DNA of 64,000 bases from Opisthorchis felineus (GCA_004794785.1 SJOL01005843.1:55663-119662), one strand, 5' to 3'. Shown: positions 44,961 to 58,129, numbered from the stretch's first letter. Numbers and translations are program-made. Notes: generated by a model from the sequence alone, not told the origin.

Positions 44961-47380
44961 AGCTTGTCCAGTACAACAGCCTAACGGAATAATATGTTTC
45001 TGAAAGTACGCCGTCTCACCGCATCTCGATATTGTAACTATTTAGTACATTGTCACCACACGCCTGTGAATTATTCATTCAGAAAGAGAGGAGATGATTC
45101 CGTATCCTCTTTTGGAATAACTCTTATTTGTTCTTCATCACAATTTCCGTTCCACACGCGTCGATGTTACCCAGCCAGTGTGCCTGGGCTGTAATGGCCA
45201 CACACTGACTCAACGTGCTGACTGGCTCCAGTGGTGATCACTGTCCGATCAAACACTAATGTCTGCCGTGTTCGAGTTTGTCAGTTTTACTGTGGCTCGC
45301 TGGTAAACCGCCTGTTCTCACCGTGTTCCGTTCTACGTATGGGACATAAGAATATCCAAGTATTTTTCTTTTATGCAGGTTGATCAAAACTCCTTAACAG
45401 CCCTCCATAAACATCCTGAATGAATAACAGCAGAAATGAGAGTTTTATTTGAGCTGCATGTCACCAGCATCGCAATTCGCAAACGAGTGTCAAGCTGCGT
45501 GATAGCCTCGGGGGTAGCAGCCTAACACTGAAATGGTATCTTGGAAATACTGTTTGCAAAAATTTAAAAACCGACTGAAAGATATCAAAAGCTGCAACAG
45601 CATCTGTTCGAGCAGGTCGAATAGAGAGAAAACTTTTGGTGACACTTTGAAAACCACTTTTAATTTTGGTCCTTATTTTCGGATTCAGTTTTGACGCTAA
45701 CGTTGGTGGTCAAGACGAGTATATCTTGTAATTTTTTGATGTTTCGTCTTACTCTCTAGTAATGGAAGTGAAACCAGGTTCTCATATGCCAGGCGTGTAA
45801 CCATCTGGTGATTCTAAAGAGCCGGTATTTAAGCTGTCGGTAGAGGCGAGTCACTTGCGGTTGCAGAATGCTTCAACTGAACAAGTTGATAATGGGTAAG
45901 CACCATTCACGGGAAATTGATGCTAGCTTCGCTGGTGATGGATTTCGGTCACTATAAAAGAAACGGTGTATTCTTCCCAAAAAAAGCAGTATCTCTATCT
46001 GCAATATTTCTTCTAGAGAGATTGATTTTCAGAGACGAAAATATTCCCCCAACAAGATGCTTTCAGTGAGCAAAGAAAATCCCGGAGAGCAGCAAAAATG
46101 TATCGTAAGGAGTATTCTTCCCAGAAAATGGGATACTTTCTCATAACCGAAACGGAGATATGGCAGTGTTCATCAGTGTGGTAATTAGGTGCGCTGCTTA
46201 GTCATTGGTTTACTTGCTGAGTTTGGCATACCGGCAGAGCAGACGTCATCAGTGCACCGTTTGGGAGGCCACATTTTATCTCATTTAAGATAGAGACTAA
46301 CATGTCCCAGCTGGAAACGTTTGAGCGAAACTGTCGGTTACCAGAAGAGGAAAGTGGAATCGTGGTGATAAAGTGCTCAACTTATCAATCCATTTTGACC
46401 TGATGAACCGAAGTACCGCGTGAGCCAGCGACGCCTTTTCGCCACAGATTATTGAGTTAGTCAGCATTGCTTGGACAAAAAAATCCTGCCAAGTATGGAA
46501 GGCAAAAATGATTGAGAACTCCTTTAGGTTTCAGTAGGCAGTTGGCCGAATGACTAGGCTCACTATGACAATAAAGTCTTACCTAAGGGCGTATTGAGTG
46601 GTTTCGCCACCTAGCTAGTATACAGTCGGAAGCGTGTTTAGCTTTCAAGGCATCCCTTAGTCAAGCGTATAAGCCCAGTGTGAAATTCACATCAATTGAC
46701 GGAAATGATAGTCCTCGCCTGGTGCTTAAGTTGAGTACTTTCAAAATGGAGCACATGACTGAGTTTATTGTGGCCTCGTTAAAACGGTTGAGTTCTTAAA
46801 ATCTGCATCACTCACCAATCGCTCGTAATGCGTGCGTCTCCAACGCGTATCACCTGAATGAAATCCTGTAAGTTGGCTTTAACTGAAGAGAAGCCTGTTC
46901 ATCGCCTAATGTCTGTACAGTGTAGCTTGTGTATGTTAGTTGTGGAGTGAGGTTCAGCTCTCATAAAACCGCTTATCTGGATACTTTTCTTATGAGTGCT
47001 TGGGTATATTGGTTCAGTTTGTTTAAAAAAAGTACTGACTGTTCAGCTCCGGTAGTACATTCGTGGTTTATTCCAAATGACTGCTGTCAAACTGACCACT
47101 CATTGGGTACAAGGTTCAGTTGAGAGTGCGGGTAGTCTCTCGTTTGTGTCGCATTTAACTATGACATACAAACGCTGTCCCAGGATTTAGTTAGACCGAT
47201 ATCGAAGACGTGATCCATAAACAATGCTTCCGCGAATATCGATGATATTGTGGGGGAAGCACAGAATAGGATTGTTGTTGTTGCTGTTTAATGGCAGATC
47301 GTCATGTGTTCTGAAGATAACAGTTAGCTATTAGCTTGCTAATGGCCTTTGAAAAGAGTGATTCTAAGGGCAGGTCCTTT
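44961..47380. other. no gene recognised
   Basis: Unannotated stretch between the Gypsy copy and a LINE fragment. ORFs are short. The part next to 44960 could be an unrecognised LTR, but I could not match it to any upstream repeat. Confidence 0.4.
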
Positions 47381-47760
47381 TTAATAGTTTCTTACAGTTA
47401 TATTGTAGTGCTGTCCCATAGAAGTCGACTTGAAAGCCTTTATGCCAGCTTTTGTTTTCAAAGTAACTGCAACACTTCCAAGGATAAGAGAATACGTTTG
47501 AGCTAGGATAGCATCGTCCTCATATCGGTGGTTTCCTGTTCTAAGTGCACGATCCATCATCAAGTTTATAAAGATAGGATGTAAGAGAGAAAAAAACTTT
47601 AGTTGTATGTTGGAACTGCCATTCTTTGATTCGGAGAGATATTCTCGTTTGCGGGTTCGTTGAGCTAAGGTTACGTAGGCGAAAATCAAATGACCTCGGC
47701 TACTGGAGTTCCAGACCAACCTAAGGAGATTGACATGATGTATGCCGTCCACAATTTAGC
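47381..47760 (-). mobile_element. probable LINE reverse transcriptase fragment
   Basis: A 123-codon minus-strand frame contains SLLHPIFINLMMDRALRTG then HRYEDDAILAQ. This resembles the LINE pattern sP.LFN..ID...ra......YADDi.LLA, with the first residues of the YADD box changed to YEDD. No other RT motifs could be placed. Confidence 0.5.
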
Positions 47761-50700
47761 GGTTAGAGAACGGTAGTGTCATAGACAAGAGTGAGCTAGG
47801 CTAGCTAAAGTGATTTTTCATGGCTCATTACATCGTTACATGGAGTGCACCATACTACTTAATTTCTTCCTAAATGATATTGTACTGGTACTGAATGGTC
47901 AGCCACCCAAGTGAATACAGTGAAAATTACCAATGCCTCCTTCTCCAGTGAAGGTCACTCTGAATCAAGGAACATTTCCTAAAATATCAACGGGCTCATT
48001 TTCGAAGTTTACACTAGAATTGGGGTTATTGCTCTGAACAGGAAGACAAATAGCCCCTCTCATTCATTCGTCTTATTTCTTGGTAGCTGATTTGTTTCAC
48101 ATACTATCCGTCTTCAACCATTCAGTCTGGTGAAGTAACTGATAAGTTGGCTCAGGTTGCTAGCGTGCTGTTTCATCTTCTCCTGTGCTAAATTTAGACA
48201 GTAAATTGTGGAGTTAGTTCACAGAGCGCCCGTCGGACAATTTTATGCCACGTCGGTGTCTATTCATCGACTGAGCAGAAATACGATGCCGTCGCTTATG
48301 CTTGAACGAATGCACGAGCTTGTCATTTATATTTATTCTAACTTGGTATCCTCGAGTGCAGGCTCCAAAACGTTGTTAGTTTCAGTTGTGGTTACTGTTT
48401 TCAGTTACAGTAAGGCATCCGCAATACGATCAAGCGAGTCTATGGGCGGTCGTTCCCTGAGACCTGTTATACTGAATTTAGTGATGGAATGAACGATATT
48501 GCTGAACAGATCAGTCATTCCAACGGATTATCGAGATGAATGAACTCCGGAAAGGGACTCTCATTTTCGAGTGGCACGCAATTCGAATGAAAGAAAGTCC
48601 TACACAGTTCGGAATTTGACGTGGAGCAAATTCTGGCGAAATTTACAAGCTGATTTCGGGACCTATGCAGAGACTTCCCTGTGAAGGCAGATGACGTCCA
48701 ATTTGTCCGGCAACGCCATTATAGCTTCTGTAAAGGAGCTACATGACGAAAAAAATGTCATTTGAAGTTTTGCAAACAAGTAGTCCAGATTTTAATCATT
48801 CAAATGGTAATTGTCTGAACATCCAGTAAATTCATTTCCCTTTATTTATGCTTGATCAGACTCAGGACAGCTGCATCGTCCGCTGTTGTAGACGTAAATG
48901 CGCAAGACACCTGAGGAAGAACACTCTTCGATTATCTTTTGACAGGGGGGGGGGATGCACTGTGTTCATTTTCAGCGACAACCGTTTACCCTTCAAACTG
49001 CTTACCCGTAGGCAAACATACTGACGTTTGATGATCACACCATTTAACCCGGGATATACAATAATTACGTGTGGGAAATCCAAGCCATCCGCCAGTTGGT
49101 TCCACTAGGACCAAAGAAACTTTACCTGATTATCATTTTGCTGACGCCAAATGCTGCGTCTTGCTTTTTCAGATATTGCCATTTTCTCCAGAAAGATGAG
49201 ACCTGTTTCCTTCGATCCTGACTTGACCGACTGTGTTCCCATGAGGGATGCGGTCGTCTATATGTAAGAGAGTAGAGACTATCCTTACAACTCAGGAGTG
49301 GACAATATGCCTTAAATTTTGGACAAACGGCCCACGCAACAAAAGTCCCAAGTGAACGACAGTGTGAATGAACTGCAGCTCGACAGCGGGGATACATTGC
49401 ACATAAATATTGGTTTTGGTTACACTAGCTACCGAGAAAGGCACTCTCCTCACAAAGTACACAGTTCATTTCGTGGGAGAATAGTCTGCCTAGAGTCAGT
49501 ATGAAGCATCCAGAGACTGGAAGAATATTCTGTTCTTGGAGAGATTTGCTCGTGTTTGTGTGTTTACGATACAGCAACTAATGAGAACAGAGAAAGGCCA
49601 AGGGAGCAAGTGTTCAGATTGTCTGGTATCTGATCCCGAAGCTGATTCGACCTTACTTTGCGTCCAACAAAGCGAAATTCACCACTTAGTTAAAATAGTA
49701 GTTCACTCTTTGATTTCCACTTTTGCGGAATATCTTGGATTCCAAATAATAATACGGAATTTCACGCTTTCGTAATATCAGTATTGTACATGACGTCCGT
49801 TTGAGACTTCACTTATCCTATCTTCGTTTATGTAGTGACATTCCCGCGGAATTCTGACAGCGGGAAGATCAAGTCACAGAAAGATTATATCCTTATAAAT
49901 GCTGTTTTTAATTCCACAGCATTTTTGAAGGAGACGGAAAAACCTACTCCTTAAATCTAGTAACGGGCAGAGGCCTTTCAACCTGGATGCACACGCCCGT
50001 CATCCTGCGGAAACTGGAATGTAAATCTTCATTTGTACATATAGGTTTTCTTAGTTTACAACAACGCTACATGCCTTAAGCATCAAAAGGTCTTTCCCCT
50101 CTCCTCTATCCCAAAAGTACCATTTATGTAACTGTTCTATAGAAGTGTGTTTTCAGGGGATCATCTTGGTCTCCCTATCCATCACACATTAATTGCGCAT
50201 GACTTAAGTATGTAAAATCTGCGAATTCCGCTGTGTTGCCAGGACTCTAACATGTGCAAGCGTCTTATGTCAGACTAACTGGTTTACACTGGTCTTTCTG
50301 TAAGTTTGGAGAAGTCTCCTACTGTTAGTACGGATGGATAGCCAAGGCATAATTATGGCATGTACAACCTGTTTATAGACACATGCAAACTGATCGGACC
50401 GCGAGATCTTCAGCTGTGGATAGAAAAGAGAGACATGAACTGAGGGTCTGAATCCGCTAAAGTGCAACCTTCTTCAAAATCTCACTTTTCCGGGAACTTG
50501 GTACCTTTACTGTAAAGACACAGACTTTACGTAACCATGACTGTCCATGCGTAAGTCTTTAGAGCTGTCACCTTTCAGTGACTAGGTTTCAGGAGACTAG
50601 TTATCGCTCCTCAGGTGTGGCAGTATATGGAACAAATGTCAAAACTGGGCTCAGTAGCAATGAGAGTTCTTCTAACAGAGAGTACGAATATACAGACAAT

Positions 50701-50900
50701 TATAAGTCTCCTGCTAATCTGGATTTAGGCAGTCTGACAGTACATACGCGTGTTGAGTTTTGATAGCACACTTTCATGCATATTTGAGCACATGCTTGCT
50801 TCTTGCAGCGGCTCGCGCGAATCTCACATTCAGGTTTGCGGTTACCTGACTGCCTGAATTGAGAACTAGTCCTTCGGTTCACTAGAATACAATGTAGAGG
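47761..50900. other. no gene recognised
   Basis: Only short ORFs without recognisable domains. It includes a run of ten G at 48945-48954. Confidence 0.4.
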
Positions 50901-50924
50901 TCACTGAGGCAGAGGGAAAAGGAT

Positions 50925-50980
50925 TGCATCCACCTGATGAGCCCCAAGAAGGGTGAAATCTGTCGTGAGTAGTGTGTTGC
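50925..50980 (+). mobile_element. hammerhead retroposon copy 5, internally deleted
   Basis: CACCTGATGAGCCCCAAGAA is identical over most bases to the intact ribozyme, but after GTCGTG the sequence jumps straight to AGTAGTGTGTTGCG, losing about 30 bases (from the end of helix I to the tail). Upstream module absent. Confidence 0.7.
50931..50967 (+). pseudogene. degenerate hammerhead ribozyme (copy 5)
   Basis: CUGAUGA (50934-50940) and GAAA (50955-50958) are both intact, and helix II pairs with one G-U. Helix III reads AUCUGU instead of ACCGGU and no longer self-pairs fully. Helix I keeps three pairs (CAC/GUG). Activity would be weak at best. Confidence 0.7.
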
Positions 50981-51163
50981 GTCTGGATAAAATGCTAATC
51001 ATTTAGAACCATCTCAGCTCCGATGAACATTAGCAAAAAGTAAGTCTCAAAAAATTCGACTATGAGATATATGACCGAAATTCAATCCAACCGCAGGAGA
51101 GGAAATGTCTACAAGTGTCGTTCGGTTGACTAGATTGCCGCTTTTGGGGTCGATTTTCAAGAG

Positions 51164-52050
51164 TTGGTTATCCACTTCACTTTAAAATCTTCCGAAACCT
51201 CAAAAATGTCCCGATATCAGCAGCCAGTACTAGTGAATCTTCTGTTTCTTCAGCTGGTACGGGCGCAACCTCAATCATGGAGTTCACATTCGACTCTCTT
51301 TCTGGTCACAGTTTTGACTCCTGATTCAAACGGTATAAAGACATGTTCAAAACTGATCTTTCCAAGTTCAATGACGGATGGAAAGTCAGCTTATTGCTGC
51401 GGAAACTCGGAGCATGAACTGTATGCAGAATTCATTCTCCCCAAGCTGCCGCGCGACCTCAGCTTCGGTGAAACGGTCAGAACACAGTCCCAGACATTCG
51501 ACCAAACATCACTGCTCATTATCCGTTACCAATGCCTCAAGCTGGTCAAGAAAGATGGTGACGATTTCATCACGGTTGCCAATGTTATCAATCGGAAGAT
51601 GATGGAGAACCAGTTTAATTGCTTCACTTTTGTATCCGGTCTCCAGTCGTTCCAAGATGCAGACATCAGAACTCGGCTGCTTCACACAATTGAACAGAAT
51701 ACTGAAATGATGTTGCAGGGCCTCACCACCGAATGTTAATGCCTCATCAACCTGAAGTACGACACGGCTATATTCACACAATAACCTGCTACTTTAAGCA
51801 GGTGTGTACACGCAAGCAACTTCAACGTTCCCAGGAAATCCGAAAACAAGCCCTGTTGAAAAAAAATCAAGCCTCCCACAAGCTGCTGGCGCTGAATGGC
51901 ATTTCGCTTATTTTAAGCGTCATAAATATCTCAACTGCATTCGTCGCCGCCACGAAGATTTGTGTCGATGTAAGCTGCCTAAGCCCCAGCACACAACCGT
52001 GCAGCTCACAACTCGCGGTCCAATTCAGTGATGGCGACTTTCAAAGTTGA
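51164..52050 (+). pseudogene. Gypsy Gag, broken
   Basis: The first 191 codons are open (51164-51739). CFTFVSGLQSFQDADIRTRL and LLHTIEQNTEMMLQGL are the capsid C-terminal segment of CsRn1-type Gag. After a frameshift, a zinc-knuckle-like region follows at about 51885-51990: AEWHFAYFKRHKYLNC then RRRHEDLCRCKLPKP. The first cysteines of the knuckle are gone. CsRn1 elements are known for an unusual CHCC knuckle; the remnant is too decayed to tell CHCC from CCHC. Confidence 0.8.
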
Positions 52051-52112
52051 TTTTACTTGCCGAAGGAAATTTGTAACGGTTCGTATCAGCAACACCCATC
52101 TCAGTTCCGTTA

Positions 52113-52229
52113 CAGCTTGATACGAGCTGCGACATCACGCTGCTCAGTGAACGGACGTGGAAACAAATTGGTAAGCCGCGTGTGAAACCGACGGAACATT
52201 GGGCTCGTAATGCTTTTGCTGTAAGCTAA
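52113..52229 (+). pseudogene. Gypsy aspartic protease remnant
   Basis: QLDTSCDITLLSERTWKQIG contains the active-site D-T-S (52119-52127) in place of the usual D-T-G/S-A/S. The frame closes with a stop at 52227. Confidence 0.75.
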
Positions 52230-52529
52230 AGTTGACTGGCGAGGATAACCACTCCATAAGTTTCAATGGCACGACGGCACAAGCCACGTACTATTTGACG
52301 TCATGCCCCAAACTTGGTCTCGTGGGGCTGGATCAGATCGATAAGCTGACTCTGTTGGACAAGCCGACTGACTCTACTTGCAACCTCACGCACGCAGCAC
52401 TTGGAGGTGCCCTCGAACAAACTCACTTTCCGGAGCGTTCACTTGAGGACCTACTACAACTCTATGCATCCATATTCGCCGATGGGCTTAGACGGTGCAC
52501 AAAATCATGAGCCAGACTGTGCCTCCTCC

Positions 52530-53190
52530 CTGGTGCCAAACCAGTTTTCAGACCAAAACGCCCAGTACCATATGCATCCTTACCCATCGTTGACCGGAAC
52601 CTGGACCGACTACAGAAAGCTGGTGTTCTCCAACCGACCAACTACTCTGCATTGGCCGCACCGATCGCATTTGTGAAGAAGACTAACGGGACCATTCAGT
52701 TGTGTGCAGGCTTCTCCACCAGTCTCAGTGCTGCACTGGATAACCATCATCACCCTCTGTCATTTCCAGACGGCTCGTTCGCGAAACTGAATGGGGGTAA
52801 GCGTTTTGCGAAGACGTGGAAGAATCCTGATAAATTTTGACCATCAATACGCACCGCGGTCTGTCCCAGTATAACTGACTGCTATTCAGTCAGGCTGACA
52901 GCGTCAGCCATATTTCAACAGGTTATGAATACCATGCTGAAGGAAGCCCTCGGCCTTGCTGCCTTTTTGAATGATCTGATCGTCATGAGTTCCAAGCACG
53001 ATGAATTGTGGCAGCGCCTTCATTACTTGCTTGGTCGTATTCAAGAGTACGGCCTCAGAATGCACCGAGAAAAATGTACCTGCTTCATGCGGTCAATAAA
53101 GTACTTCGGTTTCATTATTGACGAGCACGGTCGCCGACCAGACCCGGAGAACATCGACGCCATTAAAAGTATGTCAGCACCCACAGGTCC
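52530..53190 (+). pseudogene. Gypsy reverse transcriptase, catalytic box lost
   Basis: RPKRPVPYASLPIVDRNLDR, LAAPIAFVKKTNGTIQLCAG and NHHHPLSFPDGSFAKLNGGK give the N-terminal and finger parts. A decayed stretch follows, then MNTMLKEALGLAAFLNDLIV at 52925-52985. Motif C should read YLDD or YVDD and here reads FLND, so the first catalytic aspartate is Asn. The thumb (YFGFIIDEHGRRPDPENIDA) is well preserved. Confidence 0.88.
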
Positions 53191-53226
53191 CTCACGTGCT
53201 TTCTCAGTCTCGTCATCCACTACAGT

Positions 53227-53645
53227 TTGTTTCTACCTGCCATGCATAGCTTCCGAGGTCCACTGAACAAGCTACTTACCAAAAACCACAAGTGGGTGTG
53301 GTCAGAAGAATGCCAACCTGCCTTTAACTCTGTCAAATCCATGATGAGGTCTAATTTACTTCTCACCTACTACAATGCGTCAGTGGAAATCGTTGTGGCG
53401 TCGGATGCTTGAAACTTTGGTATCGGCACAGTGATTTCGCACGTATTTCGAGACAGCAGCCAGAAAGCCATAGTACACGCGGCCATATCCCTGAAAACAA
53501 TCGAGCGCAGCTACAGTCAGATAGAAAAGGAAGCTTTGGTGATCGTGTATGCCGTCAGAAATTTCATAAAATGTTCTACGATCATCAGATAACCCTACTG
53601 ACTAATCACAAGCCATTCCTTACTGTATTTGGTTCAAATAATGGC
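53227..53645 (+). pseudogene. Gypsy RNase H, truncated
   Basis: PLNKLLTKNHKWVWSEECQP and VEIVVASDA (first catalytic Asp), then a stop, then in another frame GTVISHVFRDSSQKAIVHAA and SQIEKEALVIVYAVRNF (with the catalytic Glu), ending at LLTNHKPFLTVFGSNNG. The frame then jumps into integrase. Confidence 0.85.
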
Positions 53646-53689
53646 CGAAAATTCTCCCAGTGAACAGCCCCAAAACTACCACTACGGTC

Positions 53690-54407
53690 CTGGAACACCG
53701 ACGGTTGTTCAGTCGCTTTGAAACACCAGAGACTATTGTATCCGATAACTGCAGTCAGTTCACGCCGTGGGCGTTCGCAGAGTTTTGTCGAAGTATGGCA
53801 TGACTCATGTTCGCCCGCCGCCTTTTCACCCACAGTCGAACGACCAGACGGAACGCTTCGTTAACATTCTGAGGCGCGCACTTCAGAAGTCTAGAGGGAA
53901 GGGAGCGAGAGAAGAGGTTTTGCAAGGATTTCTGCTGGCTTATTGATCGACGCCAAACCCCAAATCGCCTGATGGAGTGTCATCAGTACAGGCACTGCTC
54001 CGAAAGAAGCTTCGACCACCGCATGACACTATCCGGCCACAAAAAGGCATTTGAGTCACCGCAACACGATAATAGAGAACCAGTTCAAAAGACATCATGG
54101 CGCAATCGCGCTCAAAGGCCAGAGAGTGTTGGTTCGCAACTACGGCGGCGGACAACCTAAGTGGATTCCAGGACACATCCTTCGCAGGCGCGGCAAGGTG
54201 TTCTACGAAATGCAAGATGGCCGAGCCAGGTGGATACGGAACATAAACGAAATCCAGCGAACGAATGCGCAAATCCTGCCCACCGGACCGAGTGAGTTGA
54301 GTCTAGGGATGCTTCCGGACACTTTTGATCTTGACACCATTGCGGAAAATCCATCAGCTGCTCCGTCGGGGGGCCAGCCCGAGCACGCATTACGTCCACA
54401 ACGCTGA
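53690..54407 (+). pseudogene. Gypsy integrase, N-terminus deleted
   Basis: Starts at LFSRFETPETIVSDN (second catalytic Asp at 53744-53746), then HVRPPPFHPQSNDQTERFVN with the catalytic Glu at 53851-53853. The Asp-Glu spacing is one base short of the D35E standard, so a single-base deletion lies between. The C-terminal domain is readable to 54407: GQRVLVRNYGGGQPKWIPGH and GPSELSLG. The zinc-binding domain and first catalytic Asp, roughly 200 codons between RNase H and here, are absent. Confidence 0.85.
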
Positions 54408-54480
54408 ATAGACAGGATCGGCAGGCCAGTGAGGCCACCCCAAGTAAACCCCCTAATTCAAAGCTACGTCAAGAAACCTC

Positions 54481-54490
54481 AAGGGGGAGG
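54481..54490 (+). other. polypurine tract
   Basis: AAGGGGGAGG directly before TGTTGAGCAG. This is the plus-strand primer site of an LTR retrotransposon. Confidence 0.75.
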
Positions 54491-55050
54491 TGTTGAGCAG
54501 AAATCCGCATGGAAACCGCTTTACCGTTCGCAGTTGGCCGCTGCTATGGCCAGGAAGCCCATCTCGCAAGCGAAATGAAGGAGTTCTCATTAAGTGTTTC
54601 AAGTTATTTCCGGCCGAGTGCGACGTAGGACTGGCAATGTGGTTTTGATCTAGTATGTTGTATCCACCGATCGAAACGGGGTCACTGTTAACTCCGTCAT
54701 TTGAATCATCAAGGACCTTAATGTAATTCTTACCTTATTGTTTTCGAAACCATTTCCGTCCTCCGCCTGTCATCGGTGAAGAAAACATTGGACGACGTTT
54801 CGACCTCCTGATTTCCCTTCTGGTTGGATATAACCTCATTTTAGCGAGAGCATGAGCTCTCACACCAGGTAACACAGCTCTTGGCCGCGTCAGTTATGTC
54901 GTAATCGTGACTTTCGAGCGCAATGCATCAGCATGTTCGTCACTCACTCATCATAATTTGGGTTAAAAATCTGCTTCTACTCCAAACATATTTGTTTGTC
55001 TCGTCTTTTATCTTTTTACCCTCTTACAGTCGAAGAATTGGAGGTAGCCG
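54491..55050 (+). repeat. 3' LTR of Gypsy copy 1 (right end approximate)
   Basis: Starts TGTTGAGCAGAAATCC after the polypurine tract, with the expected TG. The end near 55030-55050 is a guess, because no matching 5' LTR was recognised to align with. Confidence 0.6.
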
Positions 55051-58000
55051 CCGTTAATTTTGATAGCCTCAGGGATGTAGTGTGGTCACTGTTTAACTAC
55101 CTAATGTTTATGTAATTTGAAGTAGTTTCAACAAGATAGTATTAGCAAGTAAGACGTACCTTGATGAGAGGTTAAGATAACCTGAGGAAGTTTACTGAGA
55201 CAAAATTCATGCAGGAACTGAAAAGCCAAAGTTAGGAGTTAGCTACGGTTTTTTACGTCACCAGAAAGTCACATAGTTCAGTTCATCTTCCTCAACCTAC
55301 TACCTTCTTTCATTTTACGCAATATTCAGAATCCCATAAAAGTCCCACTGTCATCCTTTTATTCCAACAAGGTTAAATGAACTCAGGTGTGACAACGCAG
55401 GCTGTAACTATACGCTTTACTGGAAAAGTAATCCGTTGTGTACGTGCCTTGGTAAACGCCACGTTCACTTTGGCTTTCGTTCAGTAACGCCCAGCACTTC
55501 GAAGCAGACAACATAAAAAGTTTTTATAAGCCATTGTAATCCTGCCCACAGGTAGTCACCTCTTAATATGCTGGAATCATATGTAGCCAATGTATACACA
55601 GTTGCATCAACCAACATAAATTCAGTTATGTCAGTCTTGTACAAGTTAGCTTGTCCCGTAAATTTTGGCATGGCTGAACCGACGGTGTGTGGTAAATCAG
55701 GTAAGCCATGTTCCGCTGAAACGCGTCAGAACATACTTTTGGCTTACAACAACTGGGAGGATTTAAAGACCATTGTCACTGCTCTTAGTACACATAAACA
55801 CAGTCAACTAGTAAGATTTGATTGTGTGCACAATCGAGTTCGTGAAAGTCGCGGTAGTCGTAAACCAGTGTTTAACGCAGACCCAGTTAGGATATCAAAG
55901 ATTCAGCGATGACCTTGAAGGACAAATGTTTCGCTGTAAGGGTCCATTTTGCTGAAGAAGTGTTACATTACCATCACAAGCTTTTTGGTCGGTCGACCGG
56001 GTTAGGGGATGGTGAAATCGGAGAACAAGTGGTGAAAAGTGCTTGTTTGGTGGAGGCTGGAGAAAGAAGACAGAAATAAATGACCCGGCTGGATTGGCAA
56101 AAGTAAGATTGCTCTCACTATAAAACGTTAACCCCCTACTTTAGCCAGTTTCAACATAAGATGCAGCCGTACCCTTGGAAGAGCCTCTATAGGGCAAAAG
56201 GCCCCCTCACTCGCGGAGGCAGCTGAAACTTCTTGGTGCTGTCTGACCGATTGGCCATCGTAGAAATGGGCTTCTACAATAAGGAGAGCTGTCATCTTCA
56301 GCTTCGTGAGCTGCTGGACGGCCGAAAGAAGGCTACTGTTTGTGATGATGGGCCTTGTTACAGTGAGCCGAAACGTGTTTACTGATGAGCTGCAGTCTGA
56401 TGGTACGTTTCTCCGTACGAACCCATACTCGCCTACCTCAAACCATACAAGTGTGCAGCTTGATGAAGTAATGAGTAGTTATCATAGTGCTTGGAGAAAG
56501 CGGCCTCCGATGCACGCATGGCGGTCAACCGTCGATTTGGCAACATTGTGGTCTGTTCATTGTTCAGACGTCTTTTCATTGTTGTTTTGAGTAATAAATG
56601 TTCCAGGAAATAAGCAAACAATTTATTTCACTTGATAAGTCCTGAGTTAGATCGATATGGGGGACTAACGAGAATACTTGGTACTTGAGAATGAAGACTG
56701 AAGTGTACGAATTTACAGACTGGACAAACCGAGGGGAAGGGTGGCCTTTTGGAAAAATTCTATTGACTAGTGATTACTTAGAACCTATCAACGGTGCTCA
56801 AAAACAGACGAACCATCAGTTTGATTGGAAAGCCGTCTAACTACTCTTACTTTCGAAGCTTCACTTTGATTCAATTAGCCACTGGGTAATAACAACCTTT
56901 TCAGCGGATTACGTTCAGCTGCCTTGATTGGGATAAAATTTACATGTAACGCTGGCCATTGTGTCACAATTTCTTAGGTTCCAGTGCACTGCAATATCCA
57001 GAGCGAATTTTTACACAGGATTAATGGGGGATTGTTGTAGCTCATTCAGGTCACCTGCTAGAACCTGACAGCCATGGTACTACTGGCCGCTTTGCTCAGC
57101 CTTATTTTGCGGCATCCTTAGCAAGCACTACCTCAATTACCACCAAAATTGCAATATTATATGGATGATATATCAGTAGATTCTTACAAACCATTTTTGA
57201 CCACTCGCCACGCTTAACTCTGTACATGTGGTTACAAATATTTTACCCACTCTGCACATAACTCTAAAATTGCAAATGATGCAGATAGTGGCACTATATC
57301 CTGCCCAGTGCAAGTTGAGCACATTTCTGATTGGCTTTCCTGACCGAATGTTATGATGTCCAACTGATAATGGGAAAAGAAGAGTGTGACATTTGGGATG
57401 CGAAATTCTGATAATTTCTAAAATGAATGAAGCACTTGAACAGTGCCTGTCGGATTTTCAACGAACAGGATTTATTTCCAGCATTAAGTCTCAGTTAGAA
57501 TGCAGGTGATTTCATACAGCGGACATCTCACCATGTACACACGCTTTGTTACTCTTTCTTGGAACGTATGTAGTCGTTAAATGTTGAACGTTCCGTTTTA
57601 TAAAATGAAATCATCGACACTGAGTGCTGAACGTTTGCTAACATACATTTAATTGGAGTATCTGATATCCACCCAGATAGACTACACAGATCACCTGCTG
57701 GTTCTAGGATGATTTGGAAAAGTATTGATTCATCGAGATGCAATTCGTACAGCCGATGGTAAAGAAGAGTACATTTGAACTGAGCCCAATCTCAGGACGT
57801 CTTCACTACGGTGCACTCACATGCTGCTTGAATCGAAACCCATTTTCATCACAGAGAGCACCACAAGACTCCATCACTGGTCTGCGACCATAAAATCTGT
57901 AACCAAAAACCTGTGGAAGTGACTTTGTGTTAACTTATTTTCAGACCCCATACGAACGTGTGAAACACACAATCAGCCAACATACGAAGACTTTACTGCG

Positions 58001-58129
58001 GCTTTGTTATTGCGTCATCAACGTCTTTTTCATACTTGGCCTGGCCTGCAAAATCCCGTGGTTTTTCTGCGTTCACTCTCTTCTGTATGACCTTGAGGTT
58101 TTGGCCTTGCTTCTCGGCGATTCTCCCAT
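55051..58129. other. no gene recognised
   Basis: Contains a 114-codon plus-strand frame (55568-55912) with no recognisable domain or splice support, and several shorter ones. Nothing in it can be assigned with confidence. Confidence 0.4.

Larger units (their letters stand above)
51164..55050 (+). mobile_element. decayed Ty3/Gypsy element of CsRn1 type (Gypsy copy 1) with 3' LTR
   Basis: Gag, protease, reverse transcriptase, RNase H and integrase can all be read in order on the plus strand, followed by a polypurine tract and an LTR start. The Gag and integrase ends resemble the CsRn1 family known from liver and lung flukes. At least six frame changes and several stops. A 5' LTR was not recognised. 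The right border is approximate. Confidence 0.85.

Noticed and set aside
50990..51170. 5' LTR and primer-binding site of Gypsy copy 1 (TGGTTATCC at about 51162)
   Set aside because: No stretch here matches the 3' LTR at 54491, and the tRNA complementarity is too short to claim.
55568..55912. A 114-codon plus-strand ORF as a gene
   Set aside because: No recognisable family and no convincing splice sites; kept only as part of an unassigned stretch.
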